In this document: piece after piece, positions 49,495 through 63,941 of the stretch
Layout of the letters: the number at the start of each line of letters is the position of its first letter
Numbering within the stretch: the stretch's first letter is position 1
Source: Flaccisagitta enflata
Lineage: Eukaryota > Chaetognatha > Sagittoidea > Aphragmophora
Direction: 5' to 3'
Length of the DNA: 64,000 nucleotides
Assembly: GCA_965153355.1 (NCBI GenBank)
Contig: OZ231127.1
Location: 41,230,001-41,294,000, forward strand
Translations under genes and position numbers: made by a program
The notes under the pieces: generated by a model
What the model saw: the letters and a program-made list of their open reading frames with translations, nothing else
What the model was told of the DNA's origin: nothing
The model's database searches: none

Positions 49495-49628
49495 ACAAGG
49501 CCGGATACGGCTACCTTAGTCGCGTGCGGGCGGGCAGGGAAAAAAAGCTAAGCGTGACGGACCAACAGACCAACCGACAGACAGACAGACGGACATAGCG
49601 GGTCATAGAGTCGCGTAGCAAGCGACTC
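49495..49628 (+). mobile_element. Hairpin-ended short element, short form
   Basis: ACAAGGCCGGATACGGCTAC, AGTCGCGTGCGGGCGGGCAG, a CAGACAGAC run, GACATAGCGGGTCATAGAG, and the stem AGTCGC...GCGACT. Confidence 0.8.
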
Positions 49629-49644
49629 AAAATCATGTTACCAA

Positions 49645-49998
49645 CAGTCGCAAAAGCGTCAGCGGTACCCGTGCCCTCCCAGAGAAGGTTGTGATTGTAG
49701 TTGAGGGAGGGAGTAGAGGAGCGGCCCCGAAGGGGCCAAAGACCCGTGCTTTCACACGAGAGGAAATTTCTTCTCATTCTCTTAGGAAGGGAAGGTGGAA
49801 GGCAAAATTTGGCAAAATTTGGCAGAAACCAGCAGCATTTTTAAGGAATTGGCAAAAATTGGTAGAATTTGGCAGAATTTGGCTAAATTTGGCAGAATTT
49901 GGTAGGGGGTAGAGTTGTATGAAAAGCAGGAGAATAAGGAGAAATTTCCCCATGTCTGAAAGTAAAGGTCATCGGCCAGTTTGGGGGCGCTGCCCAAA
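49645..49998 (+). mobile_element. Inverted-repeat-framed minisatellite element, diverged
   Basis: The leader CGTCAGCGGTACCCGTGCC is followed by an arm with GAGCGGCCCCGAAGGGGCC, a core of AATTTGGCAG units (about 49803-49905), and an imperfect inverted arm ending GGCGCTGCCC then AAAAAGG. The core minisatellite is unrelated to those of other copies. Confidence 0.7.
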
Positions 49999-50151
49999 AA
50001 GGAAGGTTCTGACCGTATGAAGTGGATGGGAAGAGGCAGTGATCTTAAGGGCCACTCGGGCATTAGACCAGAGTCTGTAAAAGAAAATACGCCATTTGAC
50101 ACGTCTAGATGCATTTTTTCGGCATTACGAATAAGCAAAAGGTTGAGAAAA

Positions 50152-50347
50152 ACAAGGCCGGATACACGGCTACCCCAGTCGCGTGCGGGTGGGCAAGGGC
50201 GATATTTTATGTCACTGGATCATTTGTGCAGGAGCCGTGAAGCCAAAGACCGCTAAAAAATATAGAAAACTAAAGTGTGATGGACGCACCAACAGATGGA
50301 CCGACGGAGCGACAAAGCGGGGTGTAGAGTCGCGCAGCATGTGACGA
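50152..50347 (+). mobile_element. Hairpin-ended short element
   Basis: ACAAGGCCGGATACACGGCT, AGTCGCGTGCGGGTGGGCA, AAAGACCGCTAAAAAA, GACAAAGCGGGGTGTAGAG, and a diverged stem TCGCGCAGCATGTGACGA. Confidence 0.8.
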
Positions 50348-50440
50348 ATAAAGAGAGGGTAGGGGTTGAACGCCTATTTATGCTTTCTTCCGAGGGAGGA
50401 GGGGGAAGGGCTGCTATTTAAGAAGCAGCGGATTGAAAAA

Positions 50441-50702
50441 ACAAGGCCGCACAAGTTGCGTGATGGTGGGCAGGGGCAGTGATTGAATAGGCTAACTATA
50501 CCTTTGGACAGGAGCAATGTAAACTGTAAACACCAAAAAAGTTCGATTCTGACTGACGGATGGACAGACAGATGGACAGACGGACAAACAGATGGATGGA
50601 CGGATGGACGGACAGACAGACGGAGGGGCGGAGGTAGGGAGTGACGGACGAATGGACGGTCGGACAGACAAAGCGGGTTGTAGAGTCGCGCATGTGTGAC
50701 TA
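50441..50702 (+). mobile_element. Hairpin-ended short element
   Basis: ACAAGGCCGCACAAGTTGCG, GGTGGGCAGGGGCAG, GGACGGAT/GGACAGAC run, GACAAAGCGGGTTGTAGAG, stem AGTCGCGCATGTGTGACT, AAAA. Confidence 0.8.
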
Positions 50703-50779
50703 AAAGGCTAAGGAAAAGGGAAAAGAAAGGTAACAGAATGGGATTGAGCAGAAAGAGAGGCAGTAGGTAAGATGCTACT

Positions 50780-50990
50780 ACAAGGCCGGATACAAAGCCA
50801 ATAAGTAAGCTTTGGCGGGTGAGTAACGTAGGTGGGCATGGGCAGCTTTGAGGGTTTACAGGGGCTATATTGTGGGTGAGCAGGGTGTGTAACGCCAAGA
50901 AATCTCTATTTCGGCCGATCGTCTAAAACTTCGCATTATATATGATGTTTATGCCCTCTTATAGAGTCGCTTTGCTAGAAATGTAACTCT
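50780..50990 (+). mobile_element. Hairpin-ended short element, decayed
   Basis: ACAAGGCCGGATACAAAGCC with GGTGGGCATGGGCAG at the left and CCCTCTTATAGAGTCGC at the right. The tetranucleotide run is missing and the terminal stem is damaged. Confidence 0.6.
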
Positions 50991-50999
50991 TTGATAATG

Positions 51000-51460
51000 T
51001 TTTTATGGGCAGTGGTTCACGAGGAAAAAAAGAGAAAAAGAAACAAAAAATAAAATACGATTATTTGAACGGTGGCACAAAGGATCGTAAAAGTCAGAAA
51101 AAGGAAATAACCTATATTTGGGTAAAGGGAAAAAAGTCCTAAAATGAAACCAGAGGGGCCTCGGGCTCAGGATACCAATAACACTCGCCGTAAGACAAAC
51201 TTGCACGCGCGAAAAAAAAGAACGAAAAGATTGCAAAAAAGAATTCTGTTTTTTCTTTTTCTATCCTGGCCAGGAAAGGGTTATATTGGTATTTCACTCT
51301 ATGGCTGTGATAGTTATGTTTAACCATCTGCTCCGCATATACGTGACCGTCTGCTCCCAGCGTCTGCGCAAGATTTTACAGACGACTTTGGTCAGTCTGT
51401 CTGTCCAATCATGATTGATTAGAATAATTCAAGCCGCGAAAGAGAAGAAGCGGTAATTGG
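51000..51460. other. Unique sequence, no gene seen
   Basis: No supported feature. Confidence 0.5.
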
Positions 51461-53529
<2,069 letters not shown>

Positions 53530-53640
53530 GTGCAATCGGAGATCGCAAGCGATGGAAGACCACAAGCAATGGACGAACACAAGTAATAGATCACGGTAAG
53601 CAGTGAGAGGCCACAGGCATTGGAAGACCGACGACCACGT
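53530..53640. repeat. Degenerate minisatellite, about 22 bp units
   Basis: Units related to AAGCAATGGAAGACCACA and AAGCAATGGACGAACACA. Confidence 0.6.
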
Positions 53641-53744
53641 CCGCATGAGAATAATGATGTCCGGAGCTTAATTTCGGGGTCGCGTGATTTCAGATTGCTT
53701 AAGCGAGAGAGCGTGAAAGTGCGTGTGAATTTCCCAGAGGCGCA

Positions 53745-53891
<147 letters not shown>

Positions 53892-53899
53892 TCAAAACG

Positions 53900-53905
53900 T
53901 TTATT
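53900..53905 (-). promoter_or_regulatory. Poly(A) signal AATAAA
   Basis: AATAAA on the minus strand, about 45 bases after the stop codon of the candidate terminal exon 53950-54081. Confidence 0.5.
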
Positions 53906-53949
53906 GCTTACTACAAAGATAAATGTATTAATATTTCTTTTCACTTCCT

Positions 53950-54081
53950 TTATCCAACTAAATTACTGGAATCCTTTGGCACTTCATCGAAATATATCTG
54001 GACCAACCTGGATTCGTTGAACATGATGGTTCCATGGCCCGGAAGAACGATTGCTCCTTCGTCGTAACCGTGAAAAAGGCC
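53950..54081 (-). CDS. Candidate terminal exon of a minus-strand LRR gene
   Basis: 44 codons including the stop. The acceptor CTCGGACATTCCAG is followed in phase 0 by GLFHGYDEGAIVLPGHGTIM, ending NLVG and TAA. An AATAAA follows 45 bases on. The phase and the GLF start match the phase-0 end of the LRR exon at 61362-61508 (ending NNNIRIVLK): joined, they give the usual LRR spacing of N-x-I, then G-x-F. The LRR pattern itself is weak after that point, as expected at the end of an LRR domain. No membrane segment is present, so this gene would lack a C-terminal anchor unless exons are missing. Confidence 0.45.
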   Translation of the reverse strand, partial: GLFHGYDEGAIVLPGHGTIMFNESRLVQIYFDEVPKDSSNLVG

Positions 54082-54181
54082 CTGGAATGTCCGAGAAAAC
54101 GAAAGGGAAATATGATAAATGAAGGAGATTACCGCGAAACCAAAAATATAAATCCTCTCTCTCTCTCTCTTTGGGTGTGTT

Positions 54182-54505
<324 letters not shown>

Positions 54506-54599
54506 GATCGTCATTTTTCCAGAAAAACAAATATTGAAACCATAGCATAAAGATTAAAGAAAATAGAAAAAATAGAAGGCAGCCACAGTGAAGAAAATA

Positions 54600-55560
54600 C
54601 AGTAGAGCTTCACTTCAGCGCACCCGCTAATAAGGCATCCCTCGCTAGATGGCATGATTTCAAAAGTCCCAACTTTTTTGCCTTAGTTTTATTGTTGAGG
54701 GGACCCGTCTATAGCGCACCTGCCTATAAGGAATATTTCACTAGAAGGCATAAAATATGTGTCAGATACGGTTTTTTGTACATGCTTAGAAGGCATCAAG
54801 AGGAAGAGGAGGAAGAAGAAGAAGAAGAAGAAGAAGAAGAAGAAGAAGAAGAAGAAGAAGAAGAAGAAGAAGAAGAAGAAGAAGAAGAAGAAGAAGAAGA
54901 AGAAGGAGAAGAAGAAGAAGAAAAAGAAGAAAAAGAAGAAGAAGAAGACGCAATTATCATTAGGACTGATGATTGTGATGATGATATCGATTATTTCCAT
55001 GTTTCGATGACAATTCCGATGATTCAGACCCCAATTCCGATGTATCGCGATAATCAAGATAATCAAGATAAAAACGAGTTTGCAGAAATCATCAACTAGG
55101 AATGACAATGATGATGAAATGAAATCAGGAGAAACAATGCCGCCCACAGCCACCAGTCTTTATTCACTCGATTTTGTACAGGATGTTAGAAAGCGATATT
55201 GACACAACAAAATTGGTAAAATCCTAGGTCTAGATTCTGACAAAAACTTGTCTGCATTTATCATGTGCGGCGTCCATCTACCCTTGATTGTCCATCACTT
55301 GGCATCTATTTAAGCCGCAGGATCCTGTATATGTTCATCGGTCTGTCTGTCTCTTCCATCTCCCTTTTTTTCTAAGATGTCTACGTCATTTCTTCTAACA
55401 CATGGCATGGCTAAATCAATCTATGACAAGTACTTTCTCTGACAAAGAAACAATTGTCAATGTAAACCACATAGAATGTCATGCTCGGCAATAAGGCATC
55501 CCGCCTTGAAGGCATAAAATTAGTTGGTCCCTTCAAATGCCTTCTAGTGAAGCATAACTG
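54600..55560. mobile_element. Pogo-type MITE, possibly composite
   Basis: CAGTAGAGCTTCACTTCAGC at the left, after TA (54598-54599), and an inverted TGAAGCATAACTG at the right, before TA (55561-55562). Internal motifs ATAAGGCATCCC and GAAGGCATAAAAT repeat at both ends. A (GAA)n tract (54801-54948) is embedded. The CAGT(A/T)GA start and TA flanks resemble pogo/Tigger elements. Confidence 0.6.
54801..54948. repeat. (GAA)n microsatellite
   Basis: About 48 GAA units with a few interruptions. Confidence 0.97.
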
Positions 55561-55562
55561 TA

Positions 55563-55890
55563 CTGAACAGACGAATGAGTCAGCGCGTAAATTTTCATGT
55601 GGGGTCAAATCTATTATGGTTGTTCAAGTTGATTTTTTTTTCAATTTATTACGCATCTATTTCGTATTTCTTTACTACCAATACGGCCGGAAGAAAGCGG
55701 GTGAGCTTTTTATGGAGCAGAATGAATAATTACCGGCCTATCAGACCATTGGGTCAAAGACCTCTTTCCCCATCTTTTCCGCCGCTATTTAGGATCAGAT
55801 AGATTGCTCTCTGTCAAAAAGTGATAAAAATTGCAATTTACTTGCCCTTTAGCCATAAAAAAAGCACGAAATATGTCTGCACGGCATGAA
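55563..55890. other. Unique sequence, no gene seen
   Basis: No supported feature. Confidence 0.5.
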
Positions 55891-55894
55891 GTTT

Positions 55895-56420
55895 CATGAT
55901 GGTAGCCTGACGATGTCAGTCTAATGGGATAGTGGAAGTGGTGGTGGTGATCTTAGTCTGATTGTGACAGTCTGATAGGTATGTGGAAGAAGTGGCTGTA
56001 CGATGACAGCCTGATAGGGTACTACCTTCACAAATAAAATCTTTCCACTTCAAAACAAGTATCTACCTTGAAAATGTGCTTCTCCTTAACTGACAAAGAT
56101 ACTGACCGCGAATTGGTCTCATATTAGTAAGTTTAAACAACTCTTTCAAATGGTACCGATCTGGTTGTTTTAGCTTTTTTCGTTAAAAGGCAGCACTCTT
56201 CCAAAGTTGATGGAATTTTTCAGGTGGAACGATTTTTTTTGTGAAGATAGTAGTTGAAGTGGTGGCAGTGATGGCAGCCTGATAGTCATAGCCTGGTAGG
56301 GTAGTTAAGGGGTGGCAGTGATGGTGGCCAGATACTAACAGCCTGATATGGTGGTTGAAGTGGTGGGAAAGATGGTAGCCTGTGAGAGTTAGCGGTGATG
56401 TAGGCCTGATAGTGACGGTT
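55895..56420. repeat. Degenerate minisatellite with GATGGTAGCCTGATAG units
   Basis: Scattered units of about 20-40 bp sharing GATGG(C/T)AGCCTGATAG and GTAGTTGAAGTGGTGG in two clusters (55895-56020 and 56245-56420), split by unique sequence. Confidence 0.65.
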
Positions 56421-57180
56421 TTAAAGGGAAGAAGTTAAATCCCTCTTCGGAAATCGCAATCTCTGTTCAGAGCGCGTGCGCGTAAAATCGACGAAATCTT
56501 AATTAACCGAAGGAGGGTTTCTTTCGAAAATTGAAGGTTTGCGGAATAAATCCGAATCAAAAATTAATCTCCAGCTTAGGCAAAACGGAAATGAAAACAT
56601 GAAAAGAGAGTCGCGCGGGAAGAAAGCCGGGCCATAATCTGCAGGCCTTCCGTAGGAGATACGAGATGAGGAAGGGGAAGAGGAGGTGGCGGAGGAGGCG
56701 GAGGAGGCGGAGGAGGCGGAGGAGAGAGGATAAAAGAGTGGTAGTGATGGAAAGATGCAGTGATGGAAAATAGAATGAAGGAAGATTGGAATCAAACGAG
56801 GAAGGAACAAAATCTGTTAAGATTGAAAGAAAGACAGAAACAAAGAAAATCAGTTAGGATAATAGGCCTGTACAAAATTGAGTTCCCCCTCCCTTCCCCA
56901 GCCGGAGGGGTTGGATAAATCAAAGGGTTTGGAGTTGTGCCAGGGAAAGGAAAAAAAGGGGGGGGGGGAGTGAGAGAGAAAAAAACAAGAAATTTAAGGA
57001 AAGAATTACTTTTGACAGTATCAAATCATAAAATCTGATTAGTGAAACGCGATTTAACACTATTGAATCCTAACATATATTGTTTTATTGCTTTAAGGGG
57101 AAGAAAATCATGGATTTTGTATCGCAACGCGGGGATAATAATCAAAGGCAGTGGGAATTCAAAAGTGACTCCATTCTATA
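56421..57180. other. Unique sequence, no gene seen
   Basis: A short (GGAGGC)n patch at 56685-56720 is the only structure seen. Confidence 0.5.
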
Positions 57181-57188
57181 CACCCCTA

Positions 57189-57189
57189 T

Positions 57190-57268
<79 letters not shown>

Positions 57269-57283
57269 GAAGAGAGAAAGTAA
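57189..57283. repeat. (GAAA)n microsatellite
   Basis: About 20 GAAA units. Confidence 0.97.
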
Positions 57284-57801
<518 letters not shown>

Positions 57802-58051
57802 TTCATTCCCTTCCTTCAATCTCTTTTATTACACAATGCTTCCCTTCAATTTCATAGACGTTGGCTCACATTTGAATGAAGATCGGTCCGCATTCTCTTT
57901 TTCGTTTCCTCTTTCTTGGTGGTTTTGTCAATCCTTCCTTCCTTTCTCCTCTTCCAACCAAAGTTTTTCGATCGATTGTTTCTTCTTTAATTGCGTAAGT
58001 GACCTTTGTCTATCTGGCGGTTGCTCCATTCATCCATTCATCCGTCAGTCT

Positions 58052-58105
58052 CTCCGTCCGTCCGTCCGTCCGTCCGTCCGTCCGTCCGTCCGTCCGTCCG
58101 TCCGT
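58052..58105. repeat. (CCGT)n microsatellite
   Basis: About 13 CCGT units without the flanking hallmarks of the hairpin-ended family. Confidence 0.95.
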
Positions 58106-58542
58106 GCGTCTCTCCTTCAATCCGTCCATCATAGGGAATTTTAACAACAGACAGAAGATTTTTTCGCATGTTTGTCGTATTTGTCATACTTGTCTGTAGC
58201 TGTTCTTTGCCCTTTTACGTCAGGCAAAATTCAGATCATAAAAACGTAAAAGAACATGAGGGAAATGAAAAAATGGAAACATAACGGAGAAGTATTTTAT
58301 AACTACTAACAACTAATCCAATTAATTATCAGATGCGTCCAACCATCTGTGTAGGAAACGTCAGTCTTCCCATGTTTTGAATATTTTTTCTTCCTACCTT
58401 AGGTTTTTATAATTTCACATTGGTGCTATTGTTGAATTGTTGTCGCTCTTTCCTTTTTTTCATGCCTTATTCTTTCCTACTATTTTCCTCGTGTTACATG
58501 TTCATGGTCATAAAGACCTATTGCTTCAAATTAATTTTCTCC

Positions 58543-59110
<568 letters not shown>

Positions 59111-59146
59111 TTTTTTTACTTTTTTTTCTTTTTTTATTTCTTTTTT

Positions 59147-59622
59147 GGGCAGCAGCCTGAAGGGGTCGATGACCTATGCTTTCACGCTTATGGGGGATTT
59201 TCTCCTTCTTCTTCTCCTCCTCCTCCTTCTTCTTCTACATACCCCCCTCCCCCCAGCCTCGAGGCCCATATCTCAGCCTCGAGGCCCATATCCCAGCCTC
59301 GAGGCCCAAATCCTAGTCTTGAGGCCCAAATCCCAACCTCCAGGCCTAAATCCCACTCCCAAGGCCCAAATTCCAGCTTCAAGGGATTTGGGCCTCAAGA
59401 CTGGGATTTGGCCTGGGAGGATTTGCCTCAAGACTAGGATTTGGGCCTCGAGGCTGGGATATGGGCCTGAGGCTGAGATATGGGCCTCAAGCTGCGAAGG
59501 AGAAGAAGGAAGGAAGAAGAAGGAATCCCATATGTGAAAGCATAGGTCATCGACCCTCCCGCTGCTGCTGCCTCAACTACCTGTAACCTGCACAGGGCAC
59601 GGGTACCGCTGACCATCTAACG
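59147..59622 (-). mobile_element. Inverted-repeat-framed minisatellite element, reversed
   Basis: Arm GGGCAGCAGCCTGAAGGGG (59147-59194) and inverted arm ending GCTGCTGCTGCC (59526-59571). The core holds CCTCGAGGCCCATATCCCAG units, first in one orientation and then, from about 59385, in the other. The leader sequence (GGGTACCGCTGACC) is at the right, so this copy is reversed. A TTTTTT/TTTC tract abuts the GGGCAGC end. Confidence 0.75.
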
Positions 59623-59649
59623 CTTTTGCGACTATTTGTTTTCTTTTCT

Positions 59650-59656
59650 TTTTCTC

Positions 59657-59691
<35 letters not shown>

Positions 59692-59696
59692 GTCTG

Positions 59697-59754
<58 letters not shown>

Positions 59755-59930
59755 TTTCTTTCTTTCTTTCTCTCTTTCTTTCTCTCTTTCTTTCTTTCTT
59801 TCTTTCTTTCTTCCTTTCTTTCTTTCTTTCTCTCTTTCTTTCTTTCTCTCTTTCTTTCTTTCTTTCTTTCTTTCTTTTTTTTTCTTTTTTTTCTTTCTTT
59901 CTTTCTTTCTCTCTTTTTTGTTTTCTTGTT
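59650..59930. repeat. (TTTC)n microsatellite
   Basis: Interrupted TTTC/TCTC array, next to the leader end of the reversed minisatellite element. Confidence 0.97.
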
Positions 59931-60617
59931 CTGTCTTGCTTTCTTTCTCTCTGCCTTCGTTCTTTCTTTCTTCTCTTTCCGGCTTTTTGGTCGGCTGTCT
60001 TCACGTCACTTTTCTTTTTTCCTCAGAAACCCTGTGAGAGTTGCTTTGGCCCATAAAATAAAGATTCCAAATTTTATGGCCTAAGAAAAACCATAAAAAA
60101 ATGATCCTCGTCTTTGGTGAGGAGGACGTCGGAGTTAAAAAGACGAGAAAAAATTGACTGTTTTGAAAAAAAAGGAAAGAAAAGAAAAAGGAAATTACTG
60201 GGCGAATCTTTCACCCTTGCCCCCCAGATTCAATTCTTGACGCGCAGTTGGAAATACATTGGCAAACTATGGCGAATTTTTTTGGGCGAAGCGGGTAGCA
60301 TGGGGTTATGTGGGGATGAACAAGGCTGTATTTGAGACATTCTACTTAATTGATTAAAAAGGTTGTATTTGAGACATACTTTTTAATTGATTAAAAAAGA
60401 TACAAAAACCATTCCTTACTTTTTTTATTAAGACAGCATTAAGGATTTTTTGAAAAATATTTCCATCTAGATCAATCCAAGGTCTGTATCTCAAACAATT
60501 TAGAAGCTATAGCCTTGCAAAGAGAAGCAACACTTTGTTAAAATGCATTTTTACATAGGGATTGTAAAACTGGAATGGGCGATGTTTTCACTCAAGCTTT
60601 TGCCATCTCTAAACGAA
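59931..60617. other. Unique AT-rich sequence, no gene seen
   Basis: A short direct repeat (TTGTATTTGAGACAT, TTAATTGATTAAAAA) at 60328-60402 is the only structure seen. Confidence 0.5.
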
Positions 60618-60875
60618 ACAAGGCCAACACCTTACAGTCGCGTGCGGTTGTTAGGACCATTAGACCAAAAACTAAATGACTAAAACACCAAAAGACTAAG
60701 AGACTAAATGTAAATTGACTTAAATTAACTTTAAATAACCTGAAATGACTTGAAATAACTTAAAATGGCATAAAACAGCAAAAAAAATAAAAAAGCTAAG
60801 CGTGACCGACGGACAGACCGACAGACCGACCGACAGACGGACAAAGCGGGTTATAGAGTCGCGTGCACGCGACTA
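60618..60875 (+). mobile_element. Hairpin-ended short element, TCGCG subtype
   Basis: ACAAGGCCAACACCTTACAG, TCGCGTGCGG, an AAATGACTTAAAT-type array, (GACA/GACC) run, GACAAAGCGGGTTATAGAG, hairpin AGTCGCGTGCACGCGACT, AAAA. Confidence 0.85.
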
Positions 60876-61072
60876 AAAAGATTCAAATACCAGATAGGCG
60901 CCTACTAGATAGATGTTTAAATAGGGCTTTTGAATAGTCTAAGAATTTTGTTAGTTTTTTTCTAAGATTTTTAGGTAACATCAGCCATTCAAAAGTGCTT
61001 CTTTTTTTTTATCCGCTGATTGCTAACGAGAGACACGGGAAAATGAATGTCGTTTATCAATTTTTAACTTTG

Positions 61073-61073
61073 A

Positions 61074-61153
<80 letters not shown>

Positions 61154-61185
61154 AAAAAAGAAAGAAAAAAAGAAAGAGAGAAAGA
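61073..61185. repeat. (GAAA)n microsatellite
   Basis: About 27 GAAA units. Confidence 0.97.
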
Positions 61186-61361
61186 CAGCAAGTGGCGGTA
61201 GAAGTCGTGTCATGCTCGCGGATGGGCATGGGCATTAGAACAGTCACACACGTTGAAAAAAGCAAAGAAGGATGGTGACACGCCGGACAAATTGACTGAC
61301 TGAACAATTGGACGAGCATACACAAGGCTGTGTGTCAATTGAAAATATCTTCCCGGTTTAC

Positions 61362-61508
61362 CTTGAGAACGATTCTGATATTGTTGTTGGAAAGATGAAG
61401 GAGTTGAAGGCTGGAGAGACCGAGAAAAGTTTGAGACGACATTTGCTTGACTGTGTTCTCGAACAAGTAAAGAGATTGAAGCGAGCGAAGCGACTTGAAC
61501 GTCCCATC
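61362..61508 (-). CDS. Leucine-rich-repeat exon (147 bp) of a minus-strand gene
   Basis: Two LRRs are visible: DGTFKSLRSLQSLYLFEN and SQTFLGLSSLQLLHLSNN, ending IRIVLK. The acceptor is TTTCTCTGTCAG and the donor AAG|GTAAACC, both good. The exon is 49 codons in phase 0 at both ends. This differs from the phase of the exons at 49232 and 44139, which suggests a separate gene or domain. Both phase-0 introns would fall just before the G-x-F position of the repeat, which supports pairing with the candidate terminal exon 53950-54081. The product is probably a secreted or surface LRR protein. Confidence 0.8.
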
Positions 61509-61607
61509 CTGACAGAGAAAAACATGAAATGAATATTCTTGTTATCTTGCTTTTTTTATGAAACCCAAAATTCATCATGTAGTCCGACCCAAACTGCCAA
61601 TGGACTA

Positions 61608-61788
61608 CACTGCACTGGAGCACCGCTGGAGCGCACCCGCTATTAGGTCGTGACCACCTATGAGGCAGGTACATCTTGTTGTGCCATGAAAGATTTCATC
61701 GTTATTTCTATATTGGTAATAAGGCAGCTTTACGATGAGGTATAGATTTTCCCAGTCCATTGACATGCGCTCTAGTGAAACTCAACTG
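61608..61788. mobile_element. Short pogo-type MITE relic
   Basis: Flanked by TA (61606-61607 and 61789-61790). The right end in reverse complement reads CAGTTGAGTTTCACTAGAGC; the left has CACTGCACTGGAGCACCGCT and GAGCGCACCCGCTATTAGG, close to GCGCACCCGCTAATAAGG in the element at 54600. About 180 bp. Confidence 0.6.
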
Positions 61789-62246
61789 TATATCCTTTCA
61801 ACCTTCGACGAGAAGTCAAATATCATTTCCGCTCAACTACTGTATCGTGATGGTCCGTAGATCGGTTGGTGTTGACACATCGCGAGTACATTTGTGATTT
61901 TGATCCCTTGTTATGACTTTTTTATATCGTAAAAAAACGCAACCTGACAAGTAGTTACGGGCATCAAGGTTTTCGGTTTTTAACTCATCTTGATAGGGTT
62001 GTTCCAAAATGATATCCAAGTCTGTTCCATTTCAGTCAGTTCCATGAATTGCGTGTCAAGATTGTCATCTCGACAAGAAAAAAGGCGAAGAAAGGCATTC
62101 AAATATGCACCCAAAAGAAAGTTGAAAGGAAGCAAAGAAAAAATATACTTGAGAAAAAATCTCATCAAATAAAATCTCTCCTATGACGCTATCTGTATGA
62201 GACCAGACAAAGAAGCACTTCATGAAATTGGAATAAAAAAGAGGGT

Positions 62247-62252
<6 letters not shown>

Positions 62253-62332
<80 letters not shown>
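62253..62332. repeat. (GA)n-(CAGA)n microsatellite
   Basis: GA units followed by CAGA units. Confidence 0.97.
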
Positions 62333-62510
62333 TGGAGTGGTGGTGGGGGGTGAATCATCAAGTAGAGAGAGGGTGATGAACAGGGGCGTAGGAGAAGGTA
62401 CTGCCACTACTGCCATGGCAGTACCTTTCATCGGGACACCAAAGCTGTCGGGACACCCAATTTGTCAAAAAAAAAAATGAATAATGAAGAGGAAAAGAAA
62501 GAAAGACAGA

Positions 62511-62522
62511 AGAGAGAGAGAT

Positions 62523-62567
<45 letters not shown>

Positions 62568-62596
62568 CAGACAGAGAGACAGACAGGGAGACAAAC

Positions 62597-62627
<31 letters not shown>

Positions 62628-62645
62628 GAGACAGACAGACAAAGA
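62511..62645. repeat. (GA)n-(ACAG)n microsatellite
   Basis: GA run then mixed GACAGA units. Confidence 0.97.
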
Positions 62646-63280
62646 AAAAGAGACACTGAGATTGAGGCAAAATTTAAAACTGAAAAAATTGAAAGAAGAA
62701 GAAAAAGATAAAAAAAAAAAAAAAAAAACAGAAAAACAAAGAAAAAAGAAAAAAATAACAATTTAAAATAAACAATAAAATGAATACCATAGTTGATAAA
62801 TCTGTAAGATAAATTGATGAAAGAATGAATCTTTTATATCACAAGTTTAGGTCAATATAGAAACTATCATGAAATGTTGATAATTAAAAACAATTTGTTT
62901 ACTAATCAACAAAAAATAATGTATTACTAAATATAGTGTGGAAGGAATCACTGTTTTCTTTGGTTTTAGGGCAAAAACCACTATTTAAGCTTCTGTTGGG
63001 ACACTTAACTTGTCGGGACACCAATTTTGGGTGGCAGTAATAAAAAATTTAACTGCCCTACGCCCCTGGTGATGAACGATAGGACAGAAAAATCAAGAAT
63101 CAAGATGATTGAGGATGTGGGAAATAGTGAGGGGAAGATATGAGGGGGAAGAAAGAGAAAGGGAGGAGAACGAAGGGTAGGAGCAGGTATGTTGAGTAGC
63201 AGGAAACAGTGGTCGAAAGAGGAGATAAAAGAGGAAAGGTTGGGGTGGGGGGATAGGAAGGGTAAACTTTTAAAAACAAG
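62646..63280. other. AT-rich sequence, no gene seen
   Basis: GTCGGGACACC motifs near 62449 and 63017 recur in opposite contexts, hinting at another small element. Not resolved. Confidence 0.4.
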
Positions 63281-63479
63281 TGACGCAGGGTCACAATATC
63301 GTTGCGGACGGGTGGGCAGGGGCATCCAACCCCAATCCACACCACAAGTCCCCCACTCACATGCACAAAAAGCATCGAAAACGCTCATTTCCTTACTTTT
63401 CGACTCGTGTCCACGGACCAACCAACCGACGGACCGACGGACGGACAGAACCTCTTATAGAGTTGCGTGTCCGCAACTA
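63281..63479 (+). mobile_element. Hairpin-ended short element, TTGCGGAC subtype
   Basis: TGACGCAGGGTCACAATATC, GTTGCGGACGGGTGGGCAGG, ACTTTTCGACTCGTG, (CCGA/CGGA) run, CAGAACCTCTTATAGAG, hairpin AGTTGCGTGTCCGCAACT, AAAA. The left TTGCGGAC is the exact reverse complement of the right GTCCGCAA. Confidence 0.85.
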
Positions 63480-63745
63480 AAAACGTTGAAGTTGTAATTT
63501 AAACCGTATAAGTAGAGGAGTGAAAGACGGAGAAAACGAAAAGGAGAGAATATGAAATATCGGGGATTCGATTCCAGTTAAATTCTGTCCATCTATCCGT
63601 TCAAACGTCTTTTGTTTCATCTGTCCGTAACGCTCAAGTTGCTAAATGTGAGAACGCACATTCCAGTTCGCGCTCTGCCCTCCGTCCGTCATTTCATTCC
63701 TTTTCCTTTTTTTTATTTCTTTCTTTTTTTTTCTTTTTTTTTTTT

Positions 63746-63941
63746 TAGTTGCGGACACGCAACTCTATAAGAGGCTTTGTCCGTCCGCCCGTCGGTCTGT
63801 CCGTCCGTCCGTGAACACGAGTCAAAAAGTGGGAAAACGAGCGTGTCTGTGTTGGAAGGGAGGTTGGGTGGAGCGTTTGGTGTTTATGGGGGTTGGCTGC
63901 CCCTGCCCACCCGTCCGCAACGATATTGTGACCCCGCGTCA
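63746..63941 (-). mobile_element. Hairpin-ended short element, TTGCGGAC subtype, reversed
   Basis: Plus-strand order: TAGTTGCGGACACGCAACTC, TATAAGAGGCTTTGTCCG, (CCGT)n run, CACGAGTCAAAAAGT, CCCCTGCCCACCCGTCCGCA, ACGATATTGTGACCCCGCG. Reverse of 63281-63479. Confidence 0.85.

Noticed and set aside
58052-58105. (CCGT)n run as another hairpin-ended element
   Set aside because: Neither the CAAAGC box, the GGTGGGCAG box nor a terminal stem is present nearby.
61980-62070. Possible further LRR exon on the minus strand (QFMELTEMEQTWISFWNNPI)
   Set aside because: Spacing is two residues off the LRR consensus. The only donor is weak and gives phase 1, which does not fit the phase-0 exon at 61362.
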